A stretch of DNA of 64,000 bases from Listeria costaricensis. Lineage in GTDB: Bacteria > Bacillota > Bacilli > Lactobacillales > Listeriaceae. Location of the stretch: contig NZ_FXUT01000013.1 in assembly GCF_900183385.1 (NCBI RefSeq), positions 16,183 through 80,182 on the forward strand, in the 5' to 3' direction. The notes under the pieces were generated by a model that was not told the DNA's origin, did no database searches, and was given only the letters and a program-made list of their open reading frames with translations. The stretch's first letter is position 1. The number at the start of each line of letters is the position of its first letter. Position numbers and translations under genes: made by a program. Positions 27,701 through 36,565 of the stretch are shown here, piece by piece.

Positions 27701-27743
27701 AAAAACCGTGGGACCCCATCTATTAAAGGTTCCCACGGTTTTT
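27701..27743. terminator. Bidirectional terminator after the aldo/keto reductase gene
   Basis: A perfect 13-bp stem AAAAACCGTGGGA (27701-27713) with TCCCACGGTTTTT (27731-27743) serves this gene and the converging DUF1266 gene. Confidence 0.9.
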
Positions 27744-27764
27744 CATTTCTAAGTTTGTCCCTAC

Positions 27765-28415
27765 TTAAAGGAATGCGCCATCTTTCCAAGCACCCTTGCC
27801 ATTCAGCAATCGGCGGAACGGATAAAGAATCTCAATCGGTGCTGTTCCTTCACAAAAACTGCGACCTGCCGCAACAGAGATTCCATATGCCTGCCAATCT
27901 TTGAAGCCGGCCTCTTTGACTCGCGGTGCCACTTCATTTTGCAATAAATTCCACACTTCTTCTTCTTTCAGATAGCCCAGATAATGTGCAGCTCGGATAA
28001 TAAAAGCAGCCTGCTCGAAATCCCAAGCACGAATGGTTTCATTTGTTTGAAAATCACTTTCTTTCAAATTATATATTTCACAGGATTCCAGCAGTTCTTC
28101 GTAGCTGCGGAAGTTTTCATCTAAAATTGCATCGCTGTTTCCTGCTTGGAATGCTGCGAAAGATCCCTCAAACTCTTTGGTCCGTCCGTCTTCAAGCAAC
28201 CCGATGATTTTTCCCAGAGCGCCTTCTCTACTCGTAATCCCCCAATTTTGAATCAATATTTTTGAGAGCTTCTGCGGTTTAATGTGCATCGCTAAGACCG
28301 CACTTGTTGGTGCATAAATTTCGACATATAACGCCCCTAAGCCAAGATATGGTGCCAAATCAGGCGCTACTTGATTTTCTTCAATAAAGGTTATCATCTT
28401 TTTCTTGCTGAACAT
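27765..28415 (-). CDS. DUF1266 domain protein
   Basis: A 216-residue cytosolic protein. Its C-terminal half has the DUF1266 pattern: IRAWDFEQAAFIIRAAHYLGYLKEEEVW (28 residues, about 126-153), then WQAYGISVAAGRSF and PYRRLL-like FPFRRLL. The function of this family is unknown; some members lie near contact-dependent toxin systems. It has a good GGGGG-type ribosome site and no obvious partner. The name is a family resemblance only. Confidence 0.65.
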   Translation of the reverse strand: MFSKKKMITFIEENQVAPDLAPYLGLGALYVEIYAPTSAVLAMHIKPQKLSKILIQNWGITSREGALGKIIGLLEDGRTKEFEGSFAAFQAGNSDAILDENFRSYEELLESCEIYNLKESDFQTNETIRAWDFEQAAFIIRAAHYLGYLKEEEVWNLLQNEVAPRVKEAGFKDWQAYGISVAAGRSFCEGTAPIEILYPFRRLLNGKGAWKDGAFL

Positions 28416-28486
28416 GTCCCCCGACCTTCTTTCAACTTCTGTCCCCTTATTGTAGCCGATTTCTTATCAAGTGAAAAGCGAAAAAA

Positions 28487-28511
28487 ACCGAAGTAAGCTG
28501 TTTACTTCGGT
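28487..28511 (-). terminator. Terminator of the internalin-like gene
   Basis: ACCGAAGTAA (28487-28496) pairs with TTACTTCGGT (28502-28511). On the minus strand it is followed by seven T residues, so it ends the transcript of the gene at 28555-30198. Confidence 0.85.
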
Positions 28512-28554
28512 CAAAATTCTTTATTCCTATTCTTTTACTAGAGAAAACGGGCAT

Positions 28555-30198
28555 CTAATTCGTCCGGGAACGTTTTTTCAGCAGCCCATAACTGCCCAAT
28601 AAAATCAACAGGCCACCTGCTACCATCCAGCCAAAATCAGATGCATCCCCAGTTTTCGGCAATGTATCGGCTTCTTGCAGCTGTGCTTTTTCCTGTCCAC
28701 TATCATTTTGCGTTACTTGCAGGGATGATCCAGTAGTATTCGCATTTTCTTTCGGCTGATTTTGCCCACTGTCGTTTTGCTCAGTCCCATCGGTTTGACT
28801 ATTGTCGTTTTGATCAGTTCCATCGGTTTGACTATTGTCATTTGGCTCGTCTCCGCCATCAGGCTGATTATTATCATCCGGGTCATCTCCGCCACCATCT
28901 ATTGGCGTGGCATCTTTTACAATATGCACGATGACCGTTACAGGCTCCGCCACATTGCCTGAATCATCTGTGGCATTCAGCGTTACCAGATAGTCGCCTT
29001 CTTTTTGAAAATCAACTTGCTCTGTAAAATCACTCGTAATTTCCGAACCATCACTTGTTGAGGCATGAATATCTTTTAGAAAAGTCGGCTGATCGACTTG
29101 CTCACCTAATGTGTAGGTGATTTCCGGATCAGCAGTAATGACTGGCTGTTCAAAATCGTGTATTAACGGCTGATCGACAACCACTAGAAATTCACCTTTA
29201 GCCGTTGATTCCTGTCCCACATAGTAAACGGATGATTCATATTCAATATCCGTGAATGCCCATGATAAATTCGGTTCTTCATAGGTATACGCGGTAGGAT
29301 ACACATCAATCGGTGCTAAAACGGATCCATCAAAGCTTACTATTTGATTTTCAACCGTAAAAGGCTGAGAAGGAATCGCAACAAGCGGCGAGTTTACCAC
29401 ATATTGGTTCACTGCATTGTAAGAGATTAATGATGGCAGATTCCCTAGCGGACTGATATCGGTAATCTGATTCTCCGTTAACGAAAGATGCCTCAGTTTC
29501 GACATGCCAGCTAAGGGTTGAATGTCACTAATTTGATTGGCATCGAGGTACAAAAAGTTCAGATTCGTCTGGTTAGCTAGCCCTGTGATATCGGTAATCT
29601 GATTCCCTTCCGCCCAGAGTGAATATAATTGTGGCAACTCCTTCATCTCATCTAAATCGGTTAGCTGGTCTCCCTTCACTTGAAGCACACCTAATTGCGG
29701 AAGATTTTTCAAATTAATCAAATCTATATGCCCGATATTGTTTAAATATAAGTTGATCAATAGTGGAAGATCTGCTGTCAAAAAAGCGGATAAGTCTGTC
29801 ACATCCGTGCCATCCAATTTTAGATACCACAAATCCTGCAAATTCATCAATGGCCTAATATCAGTGATCGGATTATTAGATAAATCACATGTGTACAGTG
29901 AATGAAGATTCTCCATACCTGTCAAATCATGAATTTCTTTTTTAACAAAGCTAACATCTCGAATTGCATTCAGCTCTTCTTGAGAAACAACATCAGAGGT
30001 ACTACTTTTATTAAGCAACTTACGCATTTCTTCTGCCAAATTATCATCTGGAAACCAGTCATCAATTTTCTTCGCTGCCACATCCTGAAGAGCTACTTTC
30101 TGCTCTTCTGACTCTGTTGTATCAGCCAATATTCCCACAGGCCCTAAAAACAGTAAGCAACAAACTAAAGAAACCATTCCAAGACTTTTTACTTTCAT
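28555..30198 (-). CDS. Internalin-like LRR surface protein, LPKTG anchored
   Basis: About 547 residues: signal peptide (1-26), internalin cap (WFPDDNLAEEMRKLL, VSQEELNAI), about seven to eight 22-residue LRRs (TGLANQTNLNFLYLDANQIS pattern, residues 85-270), an inter-repeat Ig-like region, an Ig-like domain (about 360-435), an Asn/Asp-rich repetitive stretch with NDNSQTDGT repeats, then LPKTGD, a membrane segment and KKRSR. Sortase should anchor it; internalins bind host or other surface partners. ATG 30198 is chosen, with TAGGAG 7 nt upstream. GC content is clearly below that of kdp or dnaX. Confidence 0.9.
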   Translation of the reverse strand: MKVKSLGMVSLVCCLLFLGPVGILADTTESEEQKVALQDVAAKKIDDWFPDDNLAEEMRKLLNKSSTSDVVSQEELNAIRDVSFVKKEIHDLTGMENLHSLYTCDLSNNPITDIRPLMNLQDLWYLKLDGTDVTDLSAFLTADLPLLINLYLNNIGHIDLINLKNLPQLGVLQVKGDQLTDLDEMKELPQLYSLWAEGNQITDITGLANQTNLNFLYLDANQISDIQPLAGMSKLRHLSLTENQITDISPLGNLPSLISYNAVNQYVVNSPLVAIPSQPFTVENQIVSFDGSVLAPIDVYPTAYTYEEPNLSWAFTDIEYESSVYYVGQESTAKGEFLVVVDQPLIHDFEQPVITADPEITYTLGEQVDQPTFLKDIHASTSDGSEITSDFTEQVDFQKEGDYLVTLNATDDSGNVAEPVTVIVHIVKDATPIDGGGDDPDDNNQPDGGDEPNDNSQTDGTDQNDNSQTDGTEQNDSGQNQPKENANTTGSSLQVTQNDSGQEKAQLQEADTLPKTGDASDFGWMVAGGLLILLGSYGLLKKRSRTN

Positions 30199-30332
30199 AT
30201 CAAAACTCCTATACATCGTGTTATAAAAACATTATACAACATGTTTTTACCCATATTAGTCCCGAGATATACCAAAAAATCCTTTTATTTCTGTCTAATA
30301 TGTATTTTTTGACACATTTCACTCAAGAAAAT

Positions 30333-30722
30333 CTATTCACGTTTGAAGCGAGCAAACAAATAGAAGAAAAGTCCAACTAAAGCAATCATGCCATAAACAG
30401 CCAGACCTACATGCAGATTCAACCAATTTGTCAGCTCATCCGGCAGAAATGTCATCCCCAAATAAACCGTTGCAAAAACAGCCGCCGCAACTAAAAATGC
30501 CACGACCAGTAGTACCAGCCAAATGGCATTTTTTCGGTTCAGCAGACTAATTATAAACAAGCTGAGAATCACCACAGCACCCACGCATAGCACCCAATAA
30601 TAGTGCGTCAGCGAAGTTATATCTCCGCTTTTCATTTCTCGATAAAAAAAGGTCATTGTCAGCACAAAAATCACCGACAGAATCGAAACAATTTTTAACA
30701 GTATCCTTTGAAAAGAACTCAT
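30333..30722 (-). CDS. Four-helix membrane protein of unknown function
   Basis: A 129-residue hydrophobic protein with four predicted helices (about 8-26, 40-60, 67-90, 103-125) and a basic C-terminus (ARFKRE). No known family is recognised. Its start overlaps the stop of the 74-residue gene upstream (ATGA), so the two are translated as a pair, perhaps as subunits of one membrane complex. Confidence 0.7.
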   Translation of the reverse strand: MSSFQRILLKIVSILSVIFVLTMTFFYREMKSGDITSLTHYYWVLCVGAVVILSLFIISLLNRKNAIWLVLLVVAFLVAAAVFATVYLGMTFLPDELTNWLNLHVGLAVYGMIALVGLFFYLFARFKRE

Positions 30723-30943
30723 TCAAACCAACCATTAATTAGATTGATCAAATCATCATACGTCATGTTCGTCACAACTGCCACCAAAGCGAGACAGAAG
30801 ACAAGGGCGGCACCTATCCAGCGAATCGGTTGGAAGGCTATTCGCATCCCCTTTTTACGTGCTCGGCGGGCGGAATAAATCGTGTGCCCTAAATAGACAG
30901 CGGATATTAATAAAACCAAATATGTTACAATCTGCGGACTCAT
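30719..30943 (-). CDS. Small membrane protein of unknown function
   Basis: A 74-residue protein with two predicted helices (about 4-22 and 42-60) separated by the basic stretch SARRARKKGMR. GGAGAG precedes its ATG. It is translationally coupled with the 129-residue membrane protein. Nothing in the sequence points to a function. The 31118 terminator ends the transcript arriving from upstream, so this pair has its own promoter within 30944-31117, which was not identified with confidence. Confidence 0.68.
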   Translation of the reverse strand: MSPQIVTYLVLLISAVYLGHTIYSARRARKKGMRIAFQPIRWIGAALVFCLALVAVVTNMTYDDLINLINGWFE

Positions 30944-31117
30944 TTTTGCTCTCCTTTACAAATTAGACAGTGGACCATTCTCGTTAGACTACTCATTTTC
31001 ATAAAAATTAATGAGACTTTTATAATATCTATTAAAGCGATTAAAAACAAGTTCTTTCAAAAAAAGTTTTTAATCTTACTTGTAAACTTCACTCTTTATT
31101 CACAAAAAAACGAAAAA

Positions 31118-31147
31118 CGTGTTACTACTAATACTAGTAGCAACACG
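31118..31147 (-). terminator. Terminator of the rhamnosidase operon
   Basis: CGTGTT-a-CTACTA pairs with TAGTAG-c-AACACG (31118-31147) around a 4-nt loop; on the minus strand it runs into a T-rich tail. Confidence 0.82.
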
Positions 31148-31155
31148 CACCTCTC

Positions 31156-32121
31156 TTATTCATTTATTTTCCGCCAATTTCCAGGCGTCATTTGATATTC
31201 TTTTTGAAATTGCTCAAAGAAGAAACTCGGCGAAGAGTAGCCCACTTCTTCTGCAATCGCCGAAATCTGCCTATCTGTATATTTCATCAAATAGCAGGCA
31301 TGATGCAGCCGCTTCCGTTTGACAAGCTCAAGGAACGTCTTGCCCGTCTCGCTTTTCAGCTTGTTGCCCAGATAATTTTTATTGAAACCAAATTTCTGCG
31401 CCAGCTCCTGCAAAGTCACAGTTTGATAATGATCTTCAATATACTCCAGCACTGCAAAAAACTGGTTGCTTTTATTTTTCTGATATTTGGTGTTTTGATG
31501 AAAAACACGTGCCAGCTCCATCAAAATGATGCTCAGATAATGTTTGATCAGCTCAGCCGAGTAATCGGACGGATCATAGAATTCACAAAGCATCATTCTG
31601 GTAATTTCTTGAAGCCGTTTATTTTTGGCCCCGTAAAACGGGATAAAATGATTCCTTGTAGTGGATTGAAGCGCCGCACTCAGCAAAAAATCAGAGACAA
31701 TACTTCGACTATTTTCCAGCGTTTTAAAAAAGGTGGTCTGAATGGTCTCACTGCGAAAAATGATATTGATCAAAATATCGTCTTCCCCCATGTCGCAAAT
31801 GCTGTGCCGCGTTCCTTTGTCAAACAGAACGAAAGTCCCCTGCGGAAAAGTAATCTCCTTCCCGTTGACAATTTGCGTTGACTCCCCCGAATATAAGTAA
31901 TTCAACTCAATAAACGCATGCTGATGCTCGGGCATGGCGGCAAATCGGTGATGTTTCCGAATGAAAATCTCATCTTTTTTGAAAAAGGGGTCTTGCGGCA
32001 TGATAAAAGTGCCACTTGATGCCTCAAGCGCAATATCATTAATGTTCACATGGTCGATCACCTGCCGCTTTTCGATCTCATCATACCGCCGCAGGAAATG
32101 GTCGAGTTCAGCAAAATCCAT
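31156..32121 (-). CDS. AraC-family transcriptional regulator
   Basis: About 321 residues. The N-terminal cupin-like domain has HQHAFIELNYLYSGES and FPQGTFVLFDKGTRHSI; the C-terminal 100 residues hold the two helix-turn-helices (TLQELAQKFGFNKNYLGNKLK and the ISAIAEEVGYSSPSFFFEQFQ signature). ATG 32121 is chosen with AGGAGG 8 nt upstream. It is the last gene of an operon with a rhamnosidase-like enzyme and a sugar symporter, so it probably senses a plant-type oligosaccharide and activates this operon. Confidence 0.9.
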   Translation of the reverse strand: MDFAELDHFLRRYDEIEKRQVIDHVNINDIALEASSGTFIMPQDPFFKKDEIFIRKHHRFAAMPEHQHAFIELNYLYSGESTQIVNGKEITFPQGTFVLFDKGTRHSICDMGEDDILINIIFRSETIQTTFFKTLENSRSIVSDFLLSAALQSTTRNHFIPFYGAKNKRLQEITRMMLCEFYDPSDYSAELIKHYLSIILMELARVFHQNTKYQKNKSNQFFAVLEYIEDHYQTVTLQELAQKFGFNKNYLGNKLKSETGKTFLELVKRKRLHHACYLMKYTDRQISAIAEEVGYSSPSFFFEQFQKEYQMTPGNWRKINE

Positions 32122-32169
32122 TCTCAAAACCTCCTAAAAACGGAGCGGTCACCTGCCGCCCCGTCTCCA

Positions 32170-33735
32170 TTATAGTTGATACTTGCGAATAAAGTAAGTT
32201 GGCGTGCAGCTCCACGCATGGCAATACGAATTGATCAGATGACTGCCATACGGAGAGAAATTCAAATCGTCCGGCTTAAACAGTTCCCAGAATGTATCAG
32301 CCCCCGCCTTGATCATGCCGCCCCAATACGTATCCATCATCCGTTCCGCTTCCTCTTTGAGACCCGTTTTAAACAGTGCCTCCACCATGAAATGATAGGC
32401 AAATGGCGTCGTCAAACCGATTTCCGGATTCTTCCGCATGGTACGCAAAAGTAGCTGCCTGCCCTCTTCTTTAGAAACCACTTCGCCCAGCACCATCCAG
32501 ATTTGACTATGCCAAGAAATTTGATGATCCGTGCCGCTTCGGAAAAAGCCAGTCGGCGCATCATAAAGATGGTCTCTTGCCGCCTGCTTGCCCATTTCAC
32601 ATTTGGCGGTGAGCTCCTCGACAAGTGCCGGTTCAAATTCAGCCGCCAGACTTGCCGCGCGCTTCAAAGTCAGCAAGTAGAGACCATGCGTGGGGGTCGC
32701 TTTGCTCAAATCGGGATTCCAGTCGACAAATGACCACCAGTAGGGCCGGTCCTCCATGATGCCCAGCTCATTCAAATGCTCCGCCGCAAAGTTCAGCTGA
32801 CTTTTGGCAGTCGGCCAGAGTTCGCGCACCGTTTCCTTTTCGCCTGTATGCTGATAGTAGTCATATAAGGTGTCCATAAAGTACAGCGCATAGTCGACCA
32901 GATAGGTATCATCTGCCCTCACTTCCGGCGCGATAAACAGATTGGCCGGCACTCGTCCCTGTGTATCCGGCAGTCCGGCAAACAGATAGAGGCAGCGCTT
33001 GACCAGGTCGACATTTTGGAAACTGACATAACTGGCCTGAGCCTGCAGATAAAGATCGCCCAGCCATAAACGCCGGTCCCGTTTTGGTCCATCTTCATAG
33101 ACTGACTGCATGCAGCTCTTGAGCGTTTCAAGACTCACATGGTCCAGCTGACGGTTTTCCGGCCGCGTCGCGTGAAGTGGTGCCAAACTGGCTTGGTCGG
33201 CTGATGTCACCGCTCGAACTTTGATGTGAGCTAGCTTCACTTGATACTTGGGCGACGAGTCAATCACCTCCAGTTTCATATAGCGAAAACTGTACCGCCG
33301 TTCTGCATGGAAAATTTTCGGCAACACGTCAATATGAAAAGCATCCTCTTGCAGCCACGATTTGCTCAGCCAGCCGTCATATGCAGAGAAATCGACTGCC
33401 GCCTCAACAGGCATTTCCGCAAAGGTGAGCCGAAAGTAGAGCGGTGCATCAGGAGGGCTCCCAACTGGCTCCAACTCGAAAGAAGGATAGCCAACCAGGT
33501 GCCGACCAAAATCAAAAATCACACAGTCCCCTTTGCCGAGCGGCGCAGTTTCAAGCGGGCTGTCCGGCAGCGCTTCTGCCCGAAAACCATGGATGGCCGC
33601 TTCGTCTGCTACCATTTTGACCATTCGCACCGGGCGGACCCATTCTTCAAACAGCGGATGGTCGAGCGCTTCTGCTTTTTCCAAAAACGCCTCATTTCGA
33701 ATAATTTTCACTTCTTTATTTATCTGCATATCCAT
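32170..33735 (-). CDS. Alpha-L-rhamnosidase-like glycoside hydrolase (GH78-type)
   Basis: About 521 residues, no signal peptide, so cytosolic. An N-terminal beta-sandwich (about 1-190) is followed by an (alpha/alpha)6 barrel with the acidic motif EDGPKRDRRLWLGDLYLQAQA, then WWSFVDWNP, TFWELFKPDD and HAWSCTPTYFI, all typical of GH78 and close relatives. The acid is probably in the EDGPKRDRRLW region. The product is shorter than most GH78 enzymes. ATG 33735 is one base after the symporter stop, with GAGGAGG upstream. The exact substrate is unproven. Confidence 0.82.
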   Translation of the reverse strand: MDMQINKEVKIIRNEAFLEKAEALDHPLFEEWVRPVRMVKMVADEAAIHGFRAEALPDSPLETAPLGKGDCVIFDFGRHLVGYPSFELEPVGSPPDAPLYFRLTFAEMPVEAAVDFSAYDGWLSKSWLQEDAFHIDVLPKIFHAERRYSFRYMKLEVIDSSPKYQVKLAHIKVRAVTSADQASLAPLHATRPENRQLDHVSLETLKSCMQSVYEDGPKRDRRLWLGDLYLQAQASYVSFQNVDLVKRCLYLFAGLPDTQGRVPANLFIAPEVRADDTYLVDYALYFMDTLYDYYQHTGEKETVRELWPTAKSQLNFAAEHLNELGIMEDRPYWWSFVDWNPDLSKATPTHGLYLLTLKRAASLAAEFEPALVEELTAKCEMGKQAARDHLYDAPTGFFRSGTDHQISWHSQIWMVLGEVVSKEEGRQLLLRTMRKNPEIGLTTPFAYHFMVEALFKTGLKEEAERMMDTYWGGMIKAGADTFWELFKPDDLNFSPYGSHLINSYCHAWSCTPTYFIRKYQL

Positions 33736-33736
33736 G

Positions 33737-35098
33737 TTATTCCTCCTCTTGCAGACGCCGATCCAGTTCTTTCCGAATCGCCGGATAGATTTTATCCAAA
33801 TCATAGAAAGACATGATGATCATCGAGATAATCACGAGAATCGCCGGTAATATCAAATAATTCAACTTAATGGCGAAGAGGGCACTAGTCGTTTGCTCAG
33901 CACCTGCCACATAACCGCCCCACGCCAGCATGAAACCGGACATAGCACCCGTTAGCGCCATTGCCACTTTTCCAAGAAAGCCGTTGATTGCCGAAAGCAC
34001 CCCGGCCGCGCTGACACCCGTCTTGAATTCCCCATAGTCGACCGGATCGGCCTGCATGGAAAAGTAGATGGCCTGACGGAGACCGCTGCCAAACGCCATA
34101 ACAATTGCCCCAACAATCAGTAGCGGTACATTGACATTCGCCAAAAACATGACCACGAAGCCGAGCAGGTTGATCACACTTCCCAGCATGAAAATGCGCT
34201 TCTTAATCCACTTTTGAGACAGCCAAGGCGTGATGACCGTCCCAGCAAGCGGCACAAACGAGCCAATCCCAGCAATCACTCCCGCAATATCCGGCCGCCC
34301 TACGTTATAGGTATAATAATAAATCAGCGAGCCGGACATCAGGAAGACCGAGCCCCACATAAACAAGATGTTAACCGCAAAAATGTACCACGGTTTGTTG
34401 CCCTTGAGCGCCGTGAACGCCTCCTTGACCGTCACCTGCTCTTTGCGAATTTTCACTTTTTCTTCCACATTTCGGAAGGTGAAAAAGAACAGCAGCGTGC
34501 CAACAACTGCAAAAATCAGCATGGTGAAGAAGAAGCCCTGCTGCTCCGAGCCACCGCCAAGCATTTGCACAAGCGGCATGGTCAGCACACTCACAATCGT
34601 CGAACCAATGACCGCAAAGATCATCCGAAATGTCACCAGTACGGTCCGTTCATTCGTATCACTTGTCAGGCTAGGCAGAATTGAAGCCATCGGAATATTG
34701 ACCATTGTATAGGCAATCGATAGCCCGATATAGGTGATATAGGCATAAACCAGCTTGCCAACATCGCCAATATCAGGAACGAAGAACGCCAGCACGCCCA
34801 GCAACCCGAATGGAATGGCGCCAATTAGAAAATATGGACGTGATTTCCCCCAACGCGTGTTTGTTTTATCAATAATGATTCCCATCAACACATCGGAAAA
34901 GCCGTCGATTACTCTCGTGACCAGAAAAAGCAAACTGACTTGCACTGCGGCCAGTCCAAATACATCCGTATAAAAATACATTAAATAAAGCGTTATCATT
35001 TGCCAAATCAAATTACATGCAAGATCAGAGGCACCGTACCCAATGCGCTGCTGCCACTTGGAAACCGTCTTTACTTCAACAACGGCAGTTTTTTCCAT
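33737..35098 (-). CDS. GPH-family sugar:cation symporter
   Basis: A 453-residue, twelve-helix MFS transporter of the glycoside-pentoside-hexuronide group: YGASDLACNLIWQMITLY at the start, then DGFSDVLMGIIIDKTNTRWGK (the family signature) and GIGSFVPLAG later. It probably imports the glycoside hydrolysed by the downstream enzyme together with Na+ or H+. It has a good GGAGG site, and its stop is one base before the next start. Confidence 0.9.
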   Translation of the reverse strand: MEKTAVVEVKTVSKWQQRIGYGASDLACNLIWQMITLYLMYFYTDVFGLAAVQVSLLFLVTRVIDGFSDVLMGIIIDKTNTRWGKSRPYFLIGAIPFGLLGVLAFFVPDIGDVGKLVYAYITYIGLSIAYTMVNIPMASILPSLTSDTNERTVLVTFRMIFAVIGSTIVSVLTMPLVQMLGGGSEQQGFFFTMLIFAVVGTLLFFFTFRNVEEKVKIRKEQVTVKEAFTALKGNKPWYIFAVNILFMWGSVFLMSGSLIYYYTYNVGRPDIAGVIAGIGSFVPLAGTVITPWLSQKWIKKRIFMLGSVINLLGFVVMFLANVNVPLLIVGAIVMAFGSGLRQAIYFSMQADPVDYGEFKTGVSAAGVLSAINGFLGKVAMALTGAMSGFMLAWGGYVAGAEQTTSALFAIKLNYLILPAILVIISMIIMSFYDLDKIYPAIRKELDRRLQEEE

Positions 35099-35129
35099 TT
35101 TATTCCCTCCATCTAAGTCATTTTTTCAG

Positions 35130-35179
35130 CGTTACGTAACATCTTTATTAAAGCGCTTTCTCAAGAAAAGCTCAATGTC
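35130..35179 (-). promoter_or_regulatory. Promoter, cre-like core and palindrome of the rhamnosidase operon
   Basis: On the minus strand TTGAGC is followed after 17 bp by TTTAAT. AAAGCGCTTT (35150-35159), the core of a CcpA site, lies over the spacer and -10, which would repress the operon in rich medium. A 10-bp palindrome GTTACGTAAC (35131-35140) lies just downstream of the -10. Confidence 0.55.
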
Positions 35180-35246
35180 ATTTTTACATGTATTTATCCG
35201 CTTTTTACAGAAAGACCACAAAACTCTTGTTTAAAGCCACAAAAAA

Positions 35247-35275
35247 ACCACATAATCAATCACTGATTATGCGGT
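35247..35275 (-). terminator. Terminator after yaaL/recR
   Basis: ACCACATAATCA (35247-35258) pairs with TGATTATGCGGT (35264-35275), with G-U pairs; the minus-strand exit is a run of T residues. The hairpin overlaps the last codons of the 85-residue gene. Confidence 0.8.
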
Positions 35276-35517
35276 CTGTTTTGTACTTCGCGATGACGCG
35301 CTTCTTTGAACAAATAGAAATACTTGGCCTCCGCCTTTTTTTCTTCAAATTCAAGCCGAGGATCGTAGCCAAAGCTCTTGTGCAGCAACACCTTCTGCTT
35401 GTGCCAATTTTCCTGTGTGGCTTCGATCAAATCGAGCAGATAGCGGTCATATTCCTTATGCAGTTTACCGATTTTTTTCTTTTTCTTACGGCCATGTCTG
35501 GCGCTTCGTGCTTCCAC
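35260..35517 (-). CDS. YaaL-family protein (DUF2508)
   Basis: An 85-residue, highly charged, helical protein starting with a basic cluster GRKKKKKIGK and containing LLDLIEATQENWHKQK and EEKKAEAKYFYLFKEAR, as in B. subtilis YaaL, which also follows recR. Function unknown. The start is GTG with AAGAGGTG upstream; the nearby ATG is out of frame. Confidence 0.82.
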   Translation of the reverse strand: MEARSARHGRKKKKKIGKLHKEYDRYLLDLIEATQENWHKQKVLLHKSFGYDPRLEFEEKKAEAKYFYLFKEARHREVQNRPHNQ

Positions 35518-35529
35518 ATGATCACCTCT

Positions 35530-36126
35530 TTAAACTTCCCGACGGCCTTCAAGCGCCTTAGAAAGAGTTACTTCATCTGCATATTCCAAGTCGCCGCCAA
35601 CTGGAAGTCCGTGCGCAATTCGCGTCACTTTGATTCCGCTTGGTTTGACAAGACGAGAAATATACATGGCAGTTGCTTCACCTTCTACATTTGGATTCGT
35701 GGCAAGAATGACTTCCTCCACTTCTTCATTTTGAAGGCGTTTGATCAGATCAGGAATATTGATATCTTCCGGCCCGATCCCGTCCATTGGCGAAATCGTT
35801 CCGTGCAGTACATGATAAAGACCATGATAATCGCGCATTTTTTCCATCGCAATCACATCTTTCGGCTCCTCCACCACACAAATAACGGTTTGGTCGCGCG
35901 ACGTATCTGAACAAACATAGCAGGGATCCTTATCCGTAATATGTCCGCACACGGAGCAAAAACTCAAATTACGCTTGGCATCGACCAGTGCCTTGGCAAA
36001 ATCAAGCACGTCATCTTCTTTCATGTCTAGTACATAAAATGCAAGTCTGGCAGCCGATTTTGGGCCGATTCCCGGCAATTTCATAAAACTATCCATTAGT
36101 CGTGTAATCGGCTCTGGATAATGCAT
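35530..36126 (-). CDS. recR: Recombination protein RecR
   Basis: A 198-residue DNA repair protein: helix-hairpin-helix ([16 protein letters not shown]), a four-Cys zinc finger ([17 protein letters not shown]) and a Toprim domain ([16 protein letters not shown]). It acts with RecF and RecO in loading RecA at gaps. Its ribosome site is weak. It is downstream of ybaB and dnaX, the conserved Firmicute order. Confidence 0.96.
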   Translation of the reverse strand: MHYPEPITRLMDSFMKLPGIGPKSAARLAFYVLDMKEDDVLDFAKALVDAKRNLSFCSVCGHITDKDPCYVCSDTSRDQTVICVVEEPKDVIAMEKMRDYHGLYHVLHGTISPMDGIGPEDINIPDLIKRLQNEEVEEVILATNPNVEGEATAMYISRLVKPSGIKVTRIAHGLPVGGDLEYADEVTLSKALEGRREV

Positions 36127-36134
36127 TTTTCATC

Positions 36135-36200
36135 GCTCGCTTTCATTGAAGGAAAAAGCGTCTGCCCGCCGGAAACTCCGCTCAGACAAACGCTCCCCAC
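36135..36200 (-). terminator. Hairpin between ybaB and recR
   Basis: On the minus strand AGCG followed by TGTCTG can pair with CAGACGCT, leading into a short T-run. It could act as a partial terminator that lowers recR expression. The pairing is imperfect. Confidence 0.4.
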
Positions 36201-36216
36201 TGATTCATATTTCAAA

Positions 36217-36534
36217 TTAAAGTCCTGGGATATTCATACCCTGTGTAAATTTGCCCATCTTCTGAGCCGTTGTTTCATCCACTTGTTTCAGCGCATCATT
36301 CGTTGCAGCCAGAACAAGATCTTGCAGCATTTCGATGTCTTCAGGATCTACCACTTCTTCTTTGATTTCAACATCTAAAACTTCACGTTTACCAGTAACC
36401 TTTACGCTGACCATACCGCCGCCAGCTGTTCCAACGAATTCAGACGCTTCGATTTCAGCCTGTGCTTTCGCCATATCCTTTTGCATTTTCTGCATTTGTT
36501 TCATCATACCTTGCATATTTCCCATTCCACGCAT
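36217..36534 (-). CDS. YbaB/EbfC nucleoid-associated protein
   Basis: A 105-residue dimeric DNA-binding protein with the Met-rich helix [18 protein letters not shown] and the conserved [20 protein letters not shown] region ([17 protein letters not shown]) followed by [13 protein letters not shown]. The gene lies between dnaX and recR as in most bacteria. Its precise role in nucleoid structure is not settled. Confidence 0.94.
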   Translation of the reverse strand: MRGMGNMQGMMKQMQKMQKDMAKAQAEIEASEFVGTAGGGMVSVKVTGKREVLDVEIKEEVVDPEDIEMLQDLVLAATNDALKQVDETTAQKMGKFTQGMNIPGL

Positions 36535-36565
36535 ATTTAAAATCTCCTCTTCTATTTAAGATTAT

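Noticed and set aside
30301..30320. A degenerate copy of the 20-bp motif upstream of the internalin-like gene
   Set aside because: TGTATTTTTTGACACATTTC resembles the motif only with a gap and several mismatches in AT-rich DNA; too weak to list as a copy.
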